From contig KZ627155.1 in the NCBI GenBank assembly GCA_002917775.1, forward strand, positions 837,846 through 901,845: DNA of 64,000 nucleotides, given 5' to 3'. The translations under genes were made by a program, and so were the position numbers. Positions 25,289-35,515 of this stretch are shown piece after piece. The notes below the pieces were generated by a model. That model saw only the letters and a list, made by a program, of their open reading frames with translations, made no database searches and was not told the origin of the DNA. Source of the DNA: Glaciozyma antarctica PI12. Its lineage: Eukaryota > Basidiomycota > Microbotryomycetes > Kriegeriales > Camptobasidiaceae. How positions within the stretch are numbered: position 1 is the first letter of the stretch; every line of letters starts with the position of its first letter.

Positions 25289-28186
25289 CTATCGCCGATT
25301 ACGCGAATCAGCTCCAAGACCAGCTCCTCCCAGTCCAGCTCGACCACCCTTCGACATCTCCTCCGCATCGAGTCCCGCCTGCGCCTGAATCCGAGCGATC
25401 TCTTCGAGCAGGGGCTGGTATTGCTCTGGAAGGGGGAGTCAGCGGGTGCGGATGGGTGCGAAGCGAGGTGGGACTCACTGAATGCTTCTTCGGCGAGTTG
25501 GAAGCCTGCACAGAACGTACGGTGTCAGTCCCAGCACGAACAGAGTCGAAACAGACTCACCATCTCGACGAAGCTCCTTCCCCCTCGAACTCCCTCCGTG
25601 GATCGCATCGGCAGCAAAGGCCTTCTGCACCCACCACTCCTCTGCGTTCACAGCTCAATCAGCTTTGACCTAGCTGCGAGAACGCATTGACACGCACTTG
25701 ACCTCGCAAAGAACGTCGCGAGCGTCTCCCCCGGCTGAGGCGTCGAAACAATGTCCTCCTGCGTCCGATCCGTCGCCGTCGAGACTCCCAAAAACACCGT
25801 CGCACGCTTCCTCAGATCCTCCTTCTGCGCGACCCAACATCCATCAGCCTCGTCTCACCCCTCACAGAAAACAAACGCACCTCCGCCTCGACCTTGGCCA
25901 GCTCGAACGCCGCCTGCTCCTCCTCTGAAACGATCTTGAGCTCCTCGAGCACGACACCTTCCATCGGTGCGTCCTCCCCAGGTGCTTCGCCATCGTCGTC
26001 CGAGTCACTCGAGCCGCTCGAGTCGCCCGAATCGCTCTCGCTGTCGCTGCTGTCGTTCCCGCTGTCGCTGCCGTGCCATTCCGCGTTCTCACTGCGAGGA
26101 GGGCGTCAGTGGGGTTTTCAGTGAGAGGAGAGAGGAAGACGAACATGATGCATTCCTTGAGACAGGTGAAGCGGTCGAGCTTGTCGAGCTGGAGCGTGTA
26201 GAAGTCGTCGAGCGTGTACTCGCGAGAGCCAGATTCGAGAATCCCGCCATACCTGCACCCCCAAACCAAAGTCAGCTCAAGCTCGGGCGCGAGATGAAAG
26301 GAACGTACACATAAAGCGTATTCCGCTTAACCGCCAACATCGTATTGTACCTCGCAAACGGCACCGTCTTCTCCGGATCGTCCGGGTCGTCCTCCTCCTC
26401 CGCAATCGCCACCGCCTCCTGCTTCTGCTTCGCCACCTCCCACGGCTTGGCCTCCTCCTCCTCATCATCGCTCCCTCCCGCCTCGTTCATCTCCTCGTCC
26501 TCGTCCGCCGCAGGAGCAGCATCGACAACCTTGGCCTTGCGCTTCTTCGCTCCGCCCTTCTTCTTCTTTTTCTTGAGCGGGAGGGAGATCCATCGACCTG
26601 CTCCAGCCATGTTGTAGCCGAACCTGCGATCGCGCGCTTTAGTCGGGCTTCAAGGCTGGAGGGAGTGGAAGAGTAGACGTACAACTCGTTGTAGAACGTG
26701 CTGTCGAGCGTCTCCTCGTCCTTGTCCTCGTCGCTGACTCCGCCAAACAAGACTCCCATACTGCGCTCACCCATCAGCTCCTCTCTTCTCCGAAAAACGA
26801 GCCTAAAACGCACTTCTTCGCACTCCACAGCGCCATCGTGCACCCCGACCTCGTCGACGGCGCGTACCCGACCTTCTTCCGCTTCTCCCACTTGAACTTC
26901 TTGTAGTCCATCGCGCCCCCCTCAGCCGTCGGAGGAATCTTGAGGAGCCAGGTATCGTTCAGCGCCATACCCTTGACGCGCTTGCCTTCGTACGTCTTAG
27001 TGTAGCCACCTGCGAGGGATTTTAGTGAGAGGGTGTTGCGAGCGAGAGGGGGGAGAGCGGACCGTGGAGGAGGACGCCTTCGGGGCATGAGATGAAGGAG
27101 AAACCACTTCGAGCTCTGTGGGGGGTTGAACGTTAGCAGAGCAGGGTGAACAAGGTAGAGCGAGACGAACCCAGGCTTCCTGTCCACGTCGGCGATATCG
27201 ATCTGGTGCCACTTGTATTCGAGCGTGTCCCACACCCACAGATCGCTCAAGTACGATGTGCGGACTCCAGTATCTTGGAAACCCTGTGACAGATTCAGCA
27301 ACGAGTCTTGCGAAGAAGCGGAGGAACGCACTCCGAAGAGGAAGATGAGGTGCTTCCAGGCTGCGAGACGATGGCCGGAACGCGCAGAAGGACGCAGCTT
27401 CGTGTCGAATCGCTCCCAGGAATGAGTCGTGATATCGAAGCACCACTGCGCGCAGAACCGTCAGCTCTGAGCTCGTGAGGAAGCAGCTGCTCGACGCACG
27501 AGATCGCGATAGTGCATAAAGGACTGCTGATTTGGCGCAGCTGTAGATGGTCAGTCAGAACAGCTTCTCCCGAGAAGGAAGATCCTATCAGGACGCACAG
27601 AACTAAACATCCAAACAGCCAAAGCTTCCCTCCTCCCGCTGGAGTAGCGACCATTTGATGCGCGCAACGAGGACCAGGAGCAGTAGGAGACGTGAACCGT
27701 CGCCATTCGTTCTTCTCCGGTGAATAGCGATAAAGATCCGCGTAGAGTTCCCTGCGTGCGGCGTTAGCTCCTCGTCAAGGCATAGCTCCTGCGAAGACGC
27801 ACACAGTTGATCCATCGTAATACTCCCCTCCGAAGAGGTACAAGTGCTCCTTAACAGGGCAAGCCGTGAGCGTAGCGTTCGCTCGTCTCGAAGGTGGTCC
27901 ATCCACGATATCCTCTGCAGCACACCATCATAAGCTCCCCTCCCTCCCAGCTCCTCCAGCGCAGCTCACCAGTGACCTTGTGCTCGAGCGCCCATCGCTC
28001 CCTGTACTCCGCCAGGGTTGCAATCAGATCCGCCTCGTCCATCACCTCCTCCTTGTCCTTGCCTCCCTTCTTCTTAAGAATCTTGGTCTCCTTCTTGTCC
28101 CCCTTCTTCGCGCCCTTAGCCTTCTTCGCTTTCGCAGCGGCGGCCTTGTCCCCACCCGCTTTCTTCTGCTTCTTCACCTTCCCCAT
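25289..28186 (-). CDS. KEL3: Kelch-repeat protein, Kel3/KLHDC4 family
   Basis: Conserved beta-propeller protein of poorly known function (yeast Kel3, human KLHDC4). The N-terminus is extremely Lys/Ala-rich (MGKVKKQKKAGGDKAAAAKA), as in orthologs, then EVMDEADLIATLAEYRERWA and the family signature GPPSRRANATLTACP. Kelch blades show the GG-containing motifs HLYLFGGEYYDGSTV, GGGKLWLFGGEFCAPNQQSF, HLIFLFGGFQDTGVRTSYLS, GVLFGGVSDEDKD and NTLYVYGGILESGSREYTLD. Between blades 5 and 6 is a Lys-rich then acidic insert (KKKKKKGGAKKRKAK, EEEEAKPWEVAKQKQEAVAI). The C-terminus has an acidic Ser/Asp stretch and a conserved QPGETLATFFARSSAYWAQK segment. It ends GLGADSRNRR. More than ten short introns are present. 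A ribosome-biogenesis or nuclear role is sometimes suggested for the family but is not shown by this sequence. Confidence 0.92.
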
Positions 28187-28728
28187 GCTGCTCAGAGAAG
28201 GCGGGAGCTACTGAGGTGTCAGGGAGGGGCAGGTGCTTCGAGCTGGCGGCGCTGAGGAGGGGTGAGGTGAGGGACGAGGACGAAGAGGTGAGGCAGAACT
28301 TGGGTGGGCTAGTGACCGGGTCGTGAAAGAGCTGTCGGACGAGCTGCACGGCTAGGCGAGCTGTTGAGCTGTTTGGAGACAGGAGTAGAGCAAGGTGCGC
28401 GCGAACAAATCTCGACGACGCTGTCTTCGTCCCCTCTCCCCTGGCCTTGACGCGCTCCAACAGTCCTTGCCAGCTCCTGGAAAGAGCGCGCGCGACCAAC
28501 GTGAAGCTCAGGGCGCAACAACTGGCGTAAACCGTTCAACGGAGGCCGACCTATACAGCTTCGCGGTTCGACGGCTCGGATTCCGGCCCATCTGCTGGAC
28601 GCACCTCGACTGACGGTCTCGCAGCAGCACTCAAATCGCCCTCTGCGAAAGAAATCTATGAAAGCACAACTTGTACACACTGCTAATCCAAACCAAACTA
28701 CGAATCCGAGTCCAAAAACGACGCGATC
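28187..28728. promoter_or_regulatory. Upstream region of KEL3 and 3' flank of the NT-C2 gene
   Basis: About 540 bases with no convincing gene. The frame after the annotated stop of the NT-C2 gene (28685-28731) stays open for RIASFLDSDS then TAG. This probably belongs to the true C-terminus of that gene if a one-base consensus error lies near 28735. Confidence 0.4.
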
Positions 28729-30825
28729 CTATCCTCCGACCCCGTCCTTGCCGCTTCTCCTCGAACTCCCTGACAACTGCCTCGCCATCCCCCTCGGCGG
28801 CGGAAAGTCCCCCTCCATACCCCTTTCTAGCGCCCTCCTGACTCCCAGCAACAACTCGGCACCCCCATTATCCTTCCTCCTCTCCACCAGCTCCTCCTCC
28901 GAATCCTCCCCGACGTCATTGAGCGCACTCAAGCTCGTCGAGCTCGACGACATCATCGCCGGACTCGATCCGCCCTTCTTCTGCTCCTTCCGACTCGGCA
29001 AAGGCGGGGGAGCCTCGTCGTCGCCCCATCGCACGGAGCGAGGTTTCGAAGCGGCGGAATTGGCGCTGGCGGAGCTGAGTCGGCGGGAAGGAGGGGGAAG
29101 GCGAGATGACGATGGAAGTGCGGGAGAGTTTTGTGCGGAGGAGGAGGAGGAGGAGGAAGAGGAGATCTTGAACCAGCTGTCCTTGTCCTTGTCCTTCCCT
29201 TTCGTCAAGCTCTTGTCCTTCCCTTTCGTCGAGCTCGCTGCGCTTGCATTCGTGCTCCGCTTGGGAAAGAGAATGCCATCCGAAGATGTGACGCCTTGAC
29301 TCATCGTCGACTTGACGAGAGGGCCATGGGAACTGCCATAATCTCGAGGCGAGCGGTTGAAGATGTTCTCGATAATGTCGGTCGCGCCACGATCCGAGCC
29401 GGTAGGACCGCCGAGGAGAGAGGTAATGGGAGAAGAGGCGAACGCGTTAGAGGTTGGCTGCGAGAAGGCAGCATCAGTAAGTGTCGAGCGAGGCGGAAGG
29501 GAGGGAGAACGCACGCGCCATCCCTTGGACTGTGTGGAACTGCTGCTGACTGGAACCGATCGAGAGGAGTGAAGGGAGTGGATGCTGATGGATCCAGATG
29601 AGTTGGTGCGAGTCATCGGGATGCTGCCGTTCACGCTAGGAGCCGTCTTTCGAGACGAGTTGACTGCGGGAGACGCGTTCGTAAGTTCCCGGGCGACGCT
29701 CAGCTCAGAAATTGCGCACTAGATGAGGAAGATCGGTTGAACGACGAGTTAGACAGCACTTGCGCACTCGTCGCCGGCTCCTGGACCATTCCTGACCTGA
29801 GCGACGTCCTGTGTGCCGCGAACGCGTCAGCTCCGAGGCCTTCCAACAATCCCCCGCGTCCCACTCACGGCTTATAGTCGTGCTCTCCTCCCACCCACTC
29901 CATCTTGACCGTCACTCGCAGCGTAGCGTTCGTCTTGCAGTCGTTCAGCAAGTACCGCCTCGGCACCGCGTACTCCCCCTTCCCATGTCCCACAAACTGG
30001 GTCAAATCCAGCACCACCTCCCCCATCTTGACCTCCTCCTTCTTCCCATCGTCCCCCAGCACCTCCTGCCGCACCGCCAGTCGAAGTGGAGAGGGCTGGA
30101 GCGTGTACTTTGAGCTGTCCCGAGACGGGCGCACGGGAATGGCGACGCGGCAGTGGATCTCGTGTTGGAACGTGGCCGTGTGAGAGCGGAGAGGATTGAG
30201 AGAGGTGGAGCCTTTCGCTTCGGGGTGGGAGGAGGTGATGAAGGCAGGGGCGGCGGGAATGGAATCGCGACGTTTGCTGAGGTCGTCGCCGTGAGACGGG
30301 GAGGGGGATAGCGCGTTGCCTTCCTCTGCGCGAGGCGAGTAGAGGGTTTCGGGAGAGCCGACGTGGGTGGGTGAGCCGGGGGAGGAGGGGGAGGAGTTGA
30401 AGGGGTTGAAGCCTCCGAACGAGACCATGGGCGTTCGGTTCGGATTGGGCGTACGGTCCGAGTTGGCGGGGGGAGGGGGAGGAGGAGAGAGGAGTGTGAT
30501 TGTCGTGCGAAGGTCTTGAGGATTCAGACGAGTCCTCCGCCGCCGAGTCGCGAGTGGATGACGAGCTCCTGGTCCTCGGTCTTGGTGCTGCCAACGCGCT
30601 CAGCGGGTGCAGGAACTTCTTCCCTCCGCTGTGACCGGACAGGATGCTCGCCCCGTCGTCCGCGTTCCCTCCATCCCCACCAAAGTGCGAGTTCGTGGCG
30701 CCCTTGAACTTCCACTTGACGCGAAACTTGGCGTGGACGAGAGGGACTTGGAGGAGTTCGTGGATCTGCACAGTGGCGAGGAAGGTAGCCGACCGACCAA
30801 GGCCTAGCCGTTCCCCTATCCCCAT
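28729..30825 (-). CDS. NT-C2 (EEIG1/EHBP1-type) domain protein
   Basis: The N-terminal half is an NT-C2 domain, a membrane-binding C2 variant found in EEIG1/EHBP1 and fungal relatives. It runs MGIGERLGLGRSATFLATVQ, HELLQVPLVHAKFRVKWKFK, a disordered insert, FQHEIHCRVAIPVRPSRDSS, LRLAVRQEVLGDDGKKEEVK, MGEVVLDLTQFVGHGKGEYA, PRRYLLNDCKTNATLRVTVK and MEWVGGEHDYKP. The C-terminal half is Ser-rich and disordered (RDYGSSHGPLVKSTMSQGVT, a Ser run, SVRWGDDEAPPPLPSRKEQK). It includes a short imperfect repeat of KGKDK near 29190-29240. One extra base in a run of six G (30468-30473) breaks the frame inside the insert. A second break near 28735 makes the stop at 28729 doubtful. A role in actin, endocytosis or lipid traffic would fit the family but is inference. 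Confidence 0.82.
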
Positions 30826-30974
30826 GCTGGGTGCCAGGAGCTGCGCGAGCGGTTGAGGTTGAGGCTGGGGCAGGAGAGGAACGAACGTTGAAAGGGGGCT
30901 GGTTGGCTGGCGCGCGCGCAGGCGCCTCGTCGGCGGAGTCCTCCCTCCCTCCCTCACCTCGCCAGGCCGAGAAG
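30826..30974. promoter_or_regulatory. 149-bp divergent promoter, NT-C2 gene / IWR1
   Basis: Only 149 bp separate the two start codons, so both genes must share or overlap promoter elements. Contents include GC-rich repeats (GCGCGCGCAGGCGCC near 30911) and CTCCCTCCCTCCCTC just before the IWR1 start. Confidence 0.55.
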
Positions 30975-32464
30975 ATGAGCGACTCGTACTCGATTCTTCG
31001 CATCAAGCGCAAGCGTACCGCACTTACTCAGCTCGACGCGCTAGGTACGAGCCTCCTCACCCTCTCCTTCCTCTCTCCGAGCTCACCGAACAATGTCCAG
31101 TCATCGACGCTGCCCCGCCGTTCAAGCGCAGGCGTAATGCCGCTCAACCAGATGCGCCCGCTCCTCCTCCCGAGAGCAGAGGTACATCGCCGTTCCTTGT
31201 CGGCCCGTCAGACCAGGAGCTCACTCCCTCCTGGCAGGCATCTTTCGGTTCGCGGAGACGGTCTCTCTCGACTCGTTCGACACAGACAACAAGACACGCC
31301 AGCTGAGGGTCCGTTAGGCTCGTCCTCTTCCCAGCGCCTGCTGACAGGCGCCTGCAGGACCGCATCACCGCCTTCCTCGCGCACCCTCCTTCAGCACTCT
31401 CCCGCGTCTCCTCCTCCTCACGCCTCGCCACTCCCACTCCCCCACCCTCATCCCCTTCTCGAAAGCTTCCTGCCGCTCTTCGTGCCGCCCGACTGGCGGC
31501 TTCCACCTCCACAGACGGGTCAACGAGCCCTCAGGAACGCAGCAGGGATGAGCGTGTGAGCGGGTATTTGGCGCAGGCGAAACGGGCACGGTATAGGATT
31601 GTGGAGAGAGGGAGGGAGAGCTGGAATGGAGGTATGAAAGAGGCGAGACCGCCGGAGGTTGTGTGAGTATGGTGCGGCTGGTTTGACGACAGCGGCTGAC
31701 GGCGAGGGCAGGTCGGCGGCGGAGCTCAAGGACAGGGAGCCGGAGGTTCGCTTGAAGATCTATGATGCTGTTGCGGTCGATGTTCAGAGCATGAGCTCGA
31801 GCATCAACTTGTGCGTTCTGTTCCAAAGCCGTGATGCGCTGGGAGCTGATGAGTCTCCGCAGGATCCCCTCGTCGAGTGCCGAGAACGCAGATATCATGG
31901 ACAACTTTGTCCCCATGCTGAAGGAGTACCTTACGCGTACGTTCGTCTTGTGAGGATGTCCTACTCGCGTTGCTCACGCGGCCCCTGCAGTTCAGGACTC
32001 CATCGCCCCCTCCCCCTCCCTCCTCCCGCCTTTCTCTCCTGGACCTTTAGCGACGGCCTCTCCGGAATCAGAAATCGACACCGACGACGAATTCGTCTAC
32101 GACGTCTACTACCGCGACCTCCGTCAGGACCCTGCATCGCTGCTGGCAGCTCAGAACGACGTTGGGAGTGGAGCGGGCCTGCGGAGGATTGGAGAGCTGT
32201 ACGTGTGCTTTACTTTCGGTTGGGATCGAGTTGATCAAGTCCTGATTTTGTAGAGCGGGGCTGGAGGACGACGAGATCCTCACGGAGGAGATCTCCTCTG
32301 AGGAGGAGGACGAGTACGATCAGGACAGTAATGGTGCGTTCTTCGCTCTCCACTGAGCTTGGGGTCGTTGCTGAATCGCCCACACAGAGGAGAACGACTA
32401 CCGCAACGATTACCCTGACGGCGAATCGGAGGATTCGGAGGACGAAGACCGCTGGGAGGGTTGA
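30975..32464 (+). CDS. IWR1: RNA polymerase II nuclear import factor Iwr1 (SLC7A6OS family)
   Basis: Shuttling adaptor that binds assembled RNA polymerase II and carries it into the nucleus through importin alpha. The N-terminus MSDSYSILRIKRKRTALTQL is the conserved family start and carries basic residues suited to an NLS, with a second basic patch PPFKRRRNAAQ. GIFRFAETVSLDSFDT follows. The middle is Ser/Pro-rich, then KDREPEVRLKIYDAVAVDVQ and ENADIMDNFVPMLKEYLTL. The Iwr1 domain is FVYDVYYRDLRQDPASLLAA, LEDDEILTEEISSEEEDEYD, then NEENDYRNDYPDGESEDSED and EDRWEG. The protein is short and acidic at its end, as expected. The gene has about nine introns. The last exons, joined across introns of about 50 nt, preserve the EENDYRNDYP signature. 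Confidence 0.94.
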
Positions 32465-33053
32465 TTCAGTACCGAGCGCCTTCTTTCGCAACTCGCCGTT
32501 TTCTTCTTGCCGACCTTACTGCTCTCAGTTCCTATTTCTCGCGTCGACCGCCCCGCCACGGTGGCCGTCTTCTGCTTTCTCGCTGCTCCTCACGATTGCT
32601 CCTTCTCGCTCCGAAATCGACATCGCAGCGACGCACGACCTGGTGAAGAGACCAGCGCGCCTCTTGACGCCGAAAGGATGGAGGGGAGCGAGGGCCGAGC
32701 CAGGAGTGCGAATCGACGATCTTCTGTTCACTCGAGCACGCAGCCTTGGACGCTGCTAAAGCAGAGGAGCGCAATCAATAGAGCACAGGAAGCAGTGAAG
32801 GAGGCTCAAACGGCTGGTTCCCAGGGACGACGGCCGGGATCCGAGCTGAATAACGAGGAGGGGGTCCGCCCATTCTCGACCGCTCGACCTGGTGGTATCA
32901 CCAAAAAAGCGAGCACTGGCACGCAAAAAGCCAGCGCAGATATTGCCAGTTAAGCGTGAGGATCGATTCGAGCCCTCGCGCAGTGCCCGACCAACAGCTC
33001 CTTGATTACCAGCACAACAATCTCCAATCTATCGCCCTTCCCTCTCCCAGACC
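32465..33053. other. Convergent 3' flanks of IWR1 and the DHHC gene
   Basis: About 590 bases between two stop codons facing each other. Several open frames cross it with Arg/Ser-rich content and no recognised motif. I see no tRNA-like arms that I could defend. Confidence 0.4.
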
Positions 33054-35090
33054 TCATCGTAGCTCCTTAGGCCACTCCTTGCGCATCCGCCAGAGCCCCT
33101 CCTTCGAGAACCTCGGATTTGGCACGTACGAGAGTCCATCGTCGTGCACCGGCTTCGCAGGAATCGGTACTGCAACGCTCATCAGCCCGCGCGTCGTCGA
33201 GAGAGAGGGAAAGACGCACGGAACCACCCCAGCTTCGCCTTCCCCATCGTCACTTCCCAGTTCGCGCGCCCAGAGCCCAGCCACCAGAGGTTCCCTTCTC
33301 GCCCCAGTCGTCCCCAATCTGCATCCCACCGCTCCCTCGTCATCTTCTTCCCCCTACTTCACATCAGCTCCCACGTTCTTCTAACGCTGGATGAGACGAA
33401 CCTGAATCCCCAGAACCCATACGTCCGATCGAGCGCGGCTCGCTCTCGCGCGCTCATGCGGTTCATGCCCATCTCCTCGATCGTCGTCATGTTGAGAAGG
33501 ATGAGCCTCGTGTGCGCCGCGAGGAGAGCCGAGGTGAAGACTGCGAAGAGCCCTGCGAGGGCGATGATGGCAATTTGCTGGCCGTCGAGCGAGGGGTGTG
33601 GGCGAGAGGGGGAGCGGAGAGGGAGGGTGTTGGCGATGATGAGGGAGATGGTGACGAAGAGAGTGTAGAGGGAGGAATATTGGAGGAAGTTGTAGACTGC
33701 GGAGGTGTGGTCGTTAGTGTTTGAAGGGGAGGGGGAAGGACAGGACTTGCAGAATTTGTAGTTGCGCGCGCCGACGCAGCCTCCGACCCAAGGACAGTGA
33801 TGACTGCACGAAAGCGTTAGTGAGAATCTCGAGGTCGATAGCGAGTCATAGGCGCACTCCATCTCTGCGCAAGAAGCCATAGTCAGCTCAGCTCGCTTCG
33901 CGAACGACAGAGGCACTCACTTAGAACAACAGCATCGCAGTGTCTGCACTTGTGCGACCGATAAGGCCTCAAAATCCCCTCGTTTACGTCGTACCGATAA
34001 CCTTCCGTCAACACCGGTACCTGAGGCGGTATTCGATCCACCAGCAGCTTCGGTCCTGCAGGCTCCCAGTCCTCCGGCGGGGCTGGAAAGTGCAGGAACG
34101 ACCTCTTCCCCGAGTCGCGCGACACACGTGTCGGAGACGTGGCGTTCGAGTCCTTGTTCGTGCGAGCGCGCGGAGGGTAGGTGAGAGGGAAGGTAGAGGT
34201 CGAGGGGGAGGAGATGGCGGTTTCGCCTTCGGTGGAGAAGCGTTCGGTGCGAGTGCCAAACGTGTCGGAAGTGGGAGAGTGGCCAGGGATCGAAGGATGG
34301 GGGAGTACGGCGTTGAGGGTCGAAAAGTCTGTTGGTTCGGGAGAGGGAGGACGCGCGGTGGCGGCTTCGAGTGACGGTTCTCCTTCGCGTGCGACGGCAA
34401 GAGGAGCTTCGAGCGCTTCCATGATTTGAGAATGGCGAGGAGACTGGGGAAGATTCTCAAAGCGCTGACTCTCGTCGACGACGAGTTCGGCTTGCTCGAG
34501 CGGAGGATCCGTTTTGGGGACGTACTGCGAAGCGAGAGGTAAGTTTGAGCTGGGGACAGGAAGGAAGGCGTACGTCGCAAGCGAAGCCGGGAGCAGTGGT
34601 AACCGCCTTCCAGTAGCTCCAGTTGAACATACAGAACATCGCGTGGAAGATAACGAGGTAGATGACTGCTCAAAGACGTTGATCAGCTCCATCCCCTGGC
34701 TCCTCCATCTGCGCGACTGAGACTCACTTCCTTGGGTTCGGTTCCCGAGCCTGTCGTCCTCCATCCGCACCATCTTTACGCACAGTTGCACCACAAAAAC
34801 GTAGTAGGCATAGCAGTAGATTCCAGCGACGAGGAAGACAGCAAACTGGGGAAGAAAGAGAGCATGACCGCATCCATCAGCTCCTCCCTCTTGACGCCTC
34901 ACTGCACCACACAGCTCACCTTGCGCGTGAGCCAAGCATCAGGCCCAGTCTTCGTCTCCTTCTTCGCCCTCGCCAGCTTCAGGTGCTCGGAGAAGCCCAC
35001 AAACTTGCGCCTCTCCCTTCGAACATGTTTCCCGGAAGGTCTTGACTTTGGCCGCTGGCCATCTTCGCCGAGCTGGCAGTCGAGCACCAT
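33054..35090 (-). CDS. DHHC-type protein S-palmitoyltransferase
   Basis: Polytopic membrane enzyme that attaches palmitate to cysteines of target proteins. The cytosolic N-terminus (MVLDCQLGEDGQRPKSRPSG) is followed by TM1 (FAVFLVAGIYCYAYYVFVVQ) and TM2 (VIYLVIFHAMFCMFNWSYWK). A long Ser/Pro-rich cytosolic loop has SFLHFPAPPEDWEPAGPKLL. The catalytic core, assembled over three introns, is YRSHKCRHCDAVVLKMDHHC then PWVGGCVGARNYKFFYNFLQ. TM3/4 follow (SLYTLFVTISLIIANTLPL, IIALAGLFAVFTSALLAAHT) with TTIEEMGMNRMSARE. The C-terminus is YVPNPRFSKEGLWRMRKEWP. DHHC is coded by a 7-nt exon (33858-33864) plus flanks. The next intron (33697-33750) appears to be GC-AG. Four ligands of one zinc site (two CxxC Cys, one His, one Cys) are absent, while those of the second site and the DHHC remain. 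The family assignment is firm, but the exact PFA ortholog is not. Confidence 0.92.
33697..33750 (-). other. Probable GC-AG intron in the DHHC gene
   Basis: The frame is open through this 54-nt stretch, which would insert CKSCPSPSPSNTNDHTSA into a conserved region. Splicing from GCAAGT to CCGCAG gives RNYKFFYNFLQ, the usual DHHC-family sequence. A GTCCTG donor four bases further on would break the frame. An ACTAAC branch-site match lies just before the acceptor. Confidence 0.75.
33858..33864 (-). other. 7-nt microexon coding the KMD of the DHHC motif
   Basis: The exon AGATGGA is flanked by GCGCAG on its 5' side and GTGCGC on its 3' side, between introns of 56 nt (33865-33920) and 54 nt (33804-33857). 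Joining CTAA, this exon and TCATCAC yields VVLKMDHHC in frame. Skipping it would remove the catalytic motif and shift the frame. Confidence 0.8.
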
Positions 35091-35515
35091 CCGCTCCTGC
35101 TGTCGATTCGTGCGCGAGAGAGAGGTCGTGTCGTGTCGGGGTGAGTAGGCGGTTGAGTGAGCGCAGGCGGAGGGGCCGACTGGGAGGTGGTGCTGTGCCG
35201 GGGTTGGGTGGTCTCCTCGTTCAGGTCGCCGAGGGGTTTGCTGTTAAGATATGCGCGCGGCGCTGTTGGGCAGTTGGAGGGGAGAGGGCGGAGGACAAGC
35301 GGCGGAGGGCTCTTGTCCCTCTCGACTCTCGAGGCGATCTCACCTTGACCTCTCTCCTTCCCCCCCTTCCTTGCCGCCCTCTCGAAGGACTAGACCGTAC
35401 CTGAGCGCTCACAACTCTACGGCAGCGAGTACGGCCCAGCACTGGCAGCTGCACAACCACTCCATCCTCCATTCCAAGCCACACCCCTATCCAATCCCAT
35501 CACGACCTTGTCGGC
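35091..35515. promoter_or_regulatory. Divergent promoter, DHHC gene / sorting nexin
   Basis: About 425 bp lie between head-to-head start codons. It has GC-rich blocks near 35140-35290 and CT-rich tracts near 35340-35370 and 35450-35500. No conserved open frame was seen. Confidence 0.45.

Noticed and set aside
32465-33053. Possible tRNA-like sequence with a GATTCGAGCC core near 32960
   Set aside because: No matching acceptor, D and anticodon arms could be folded around it.
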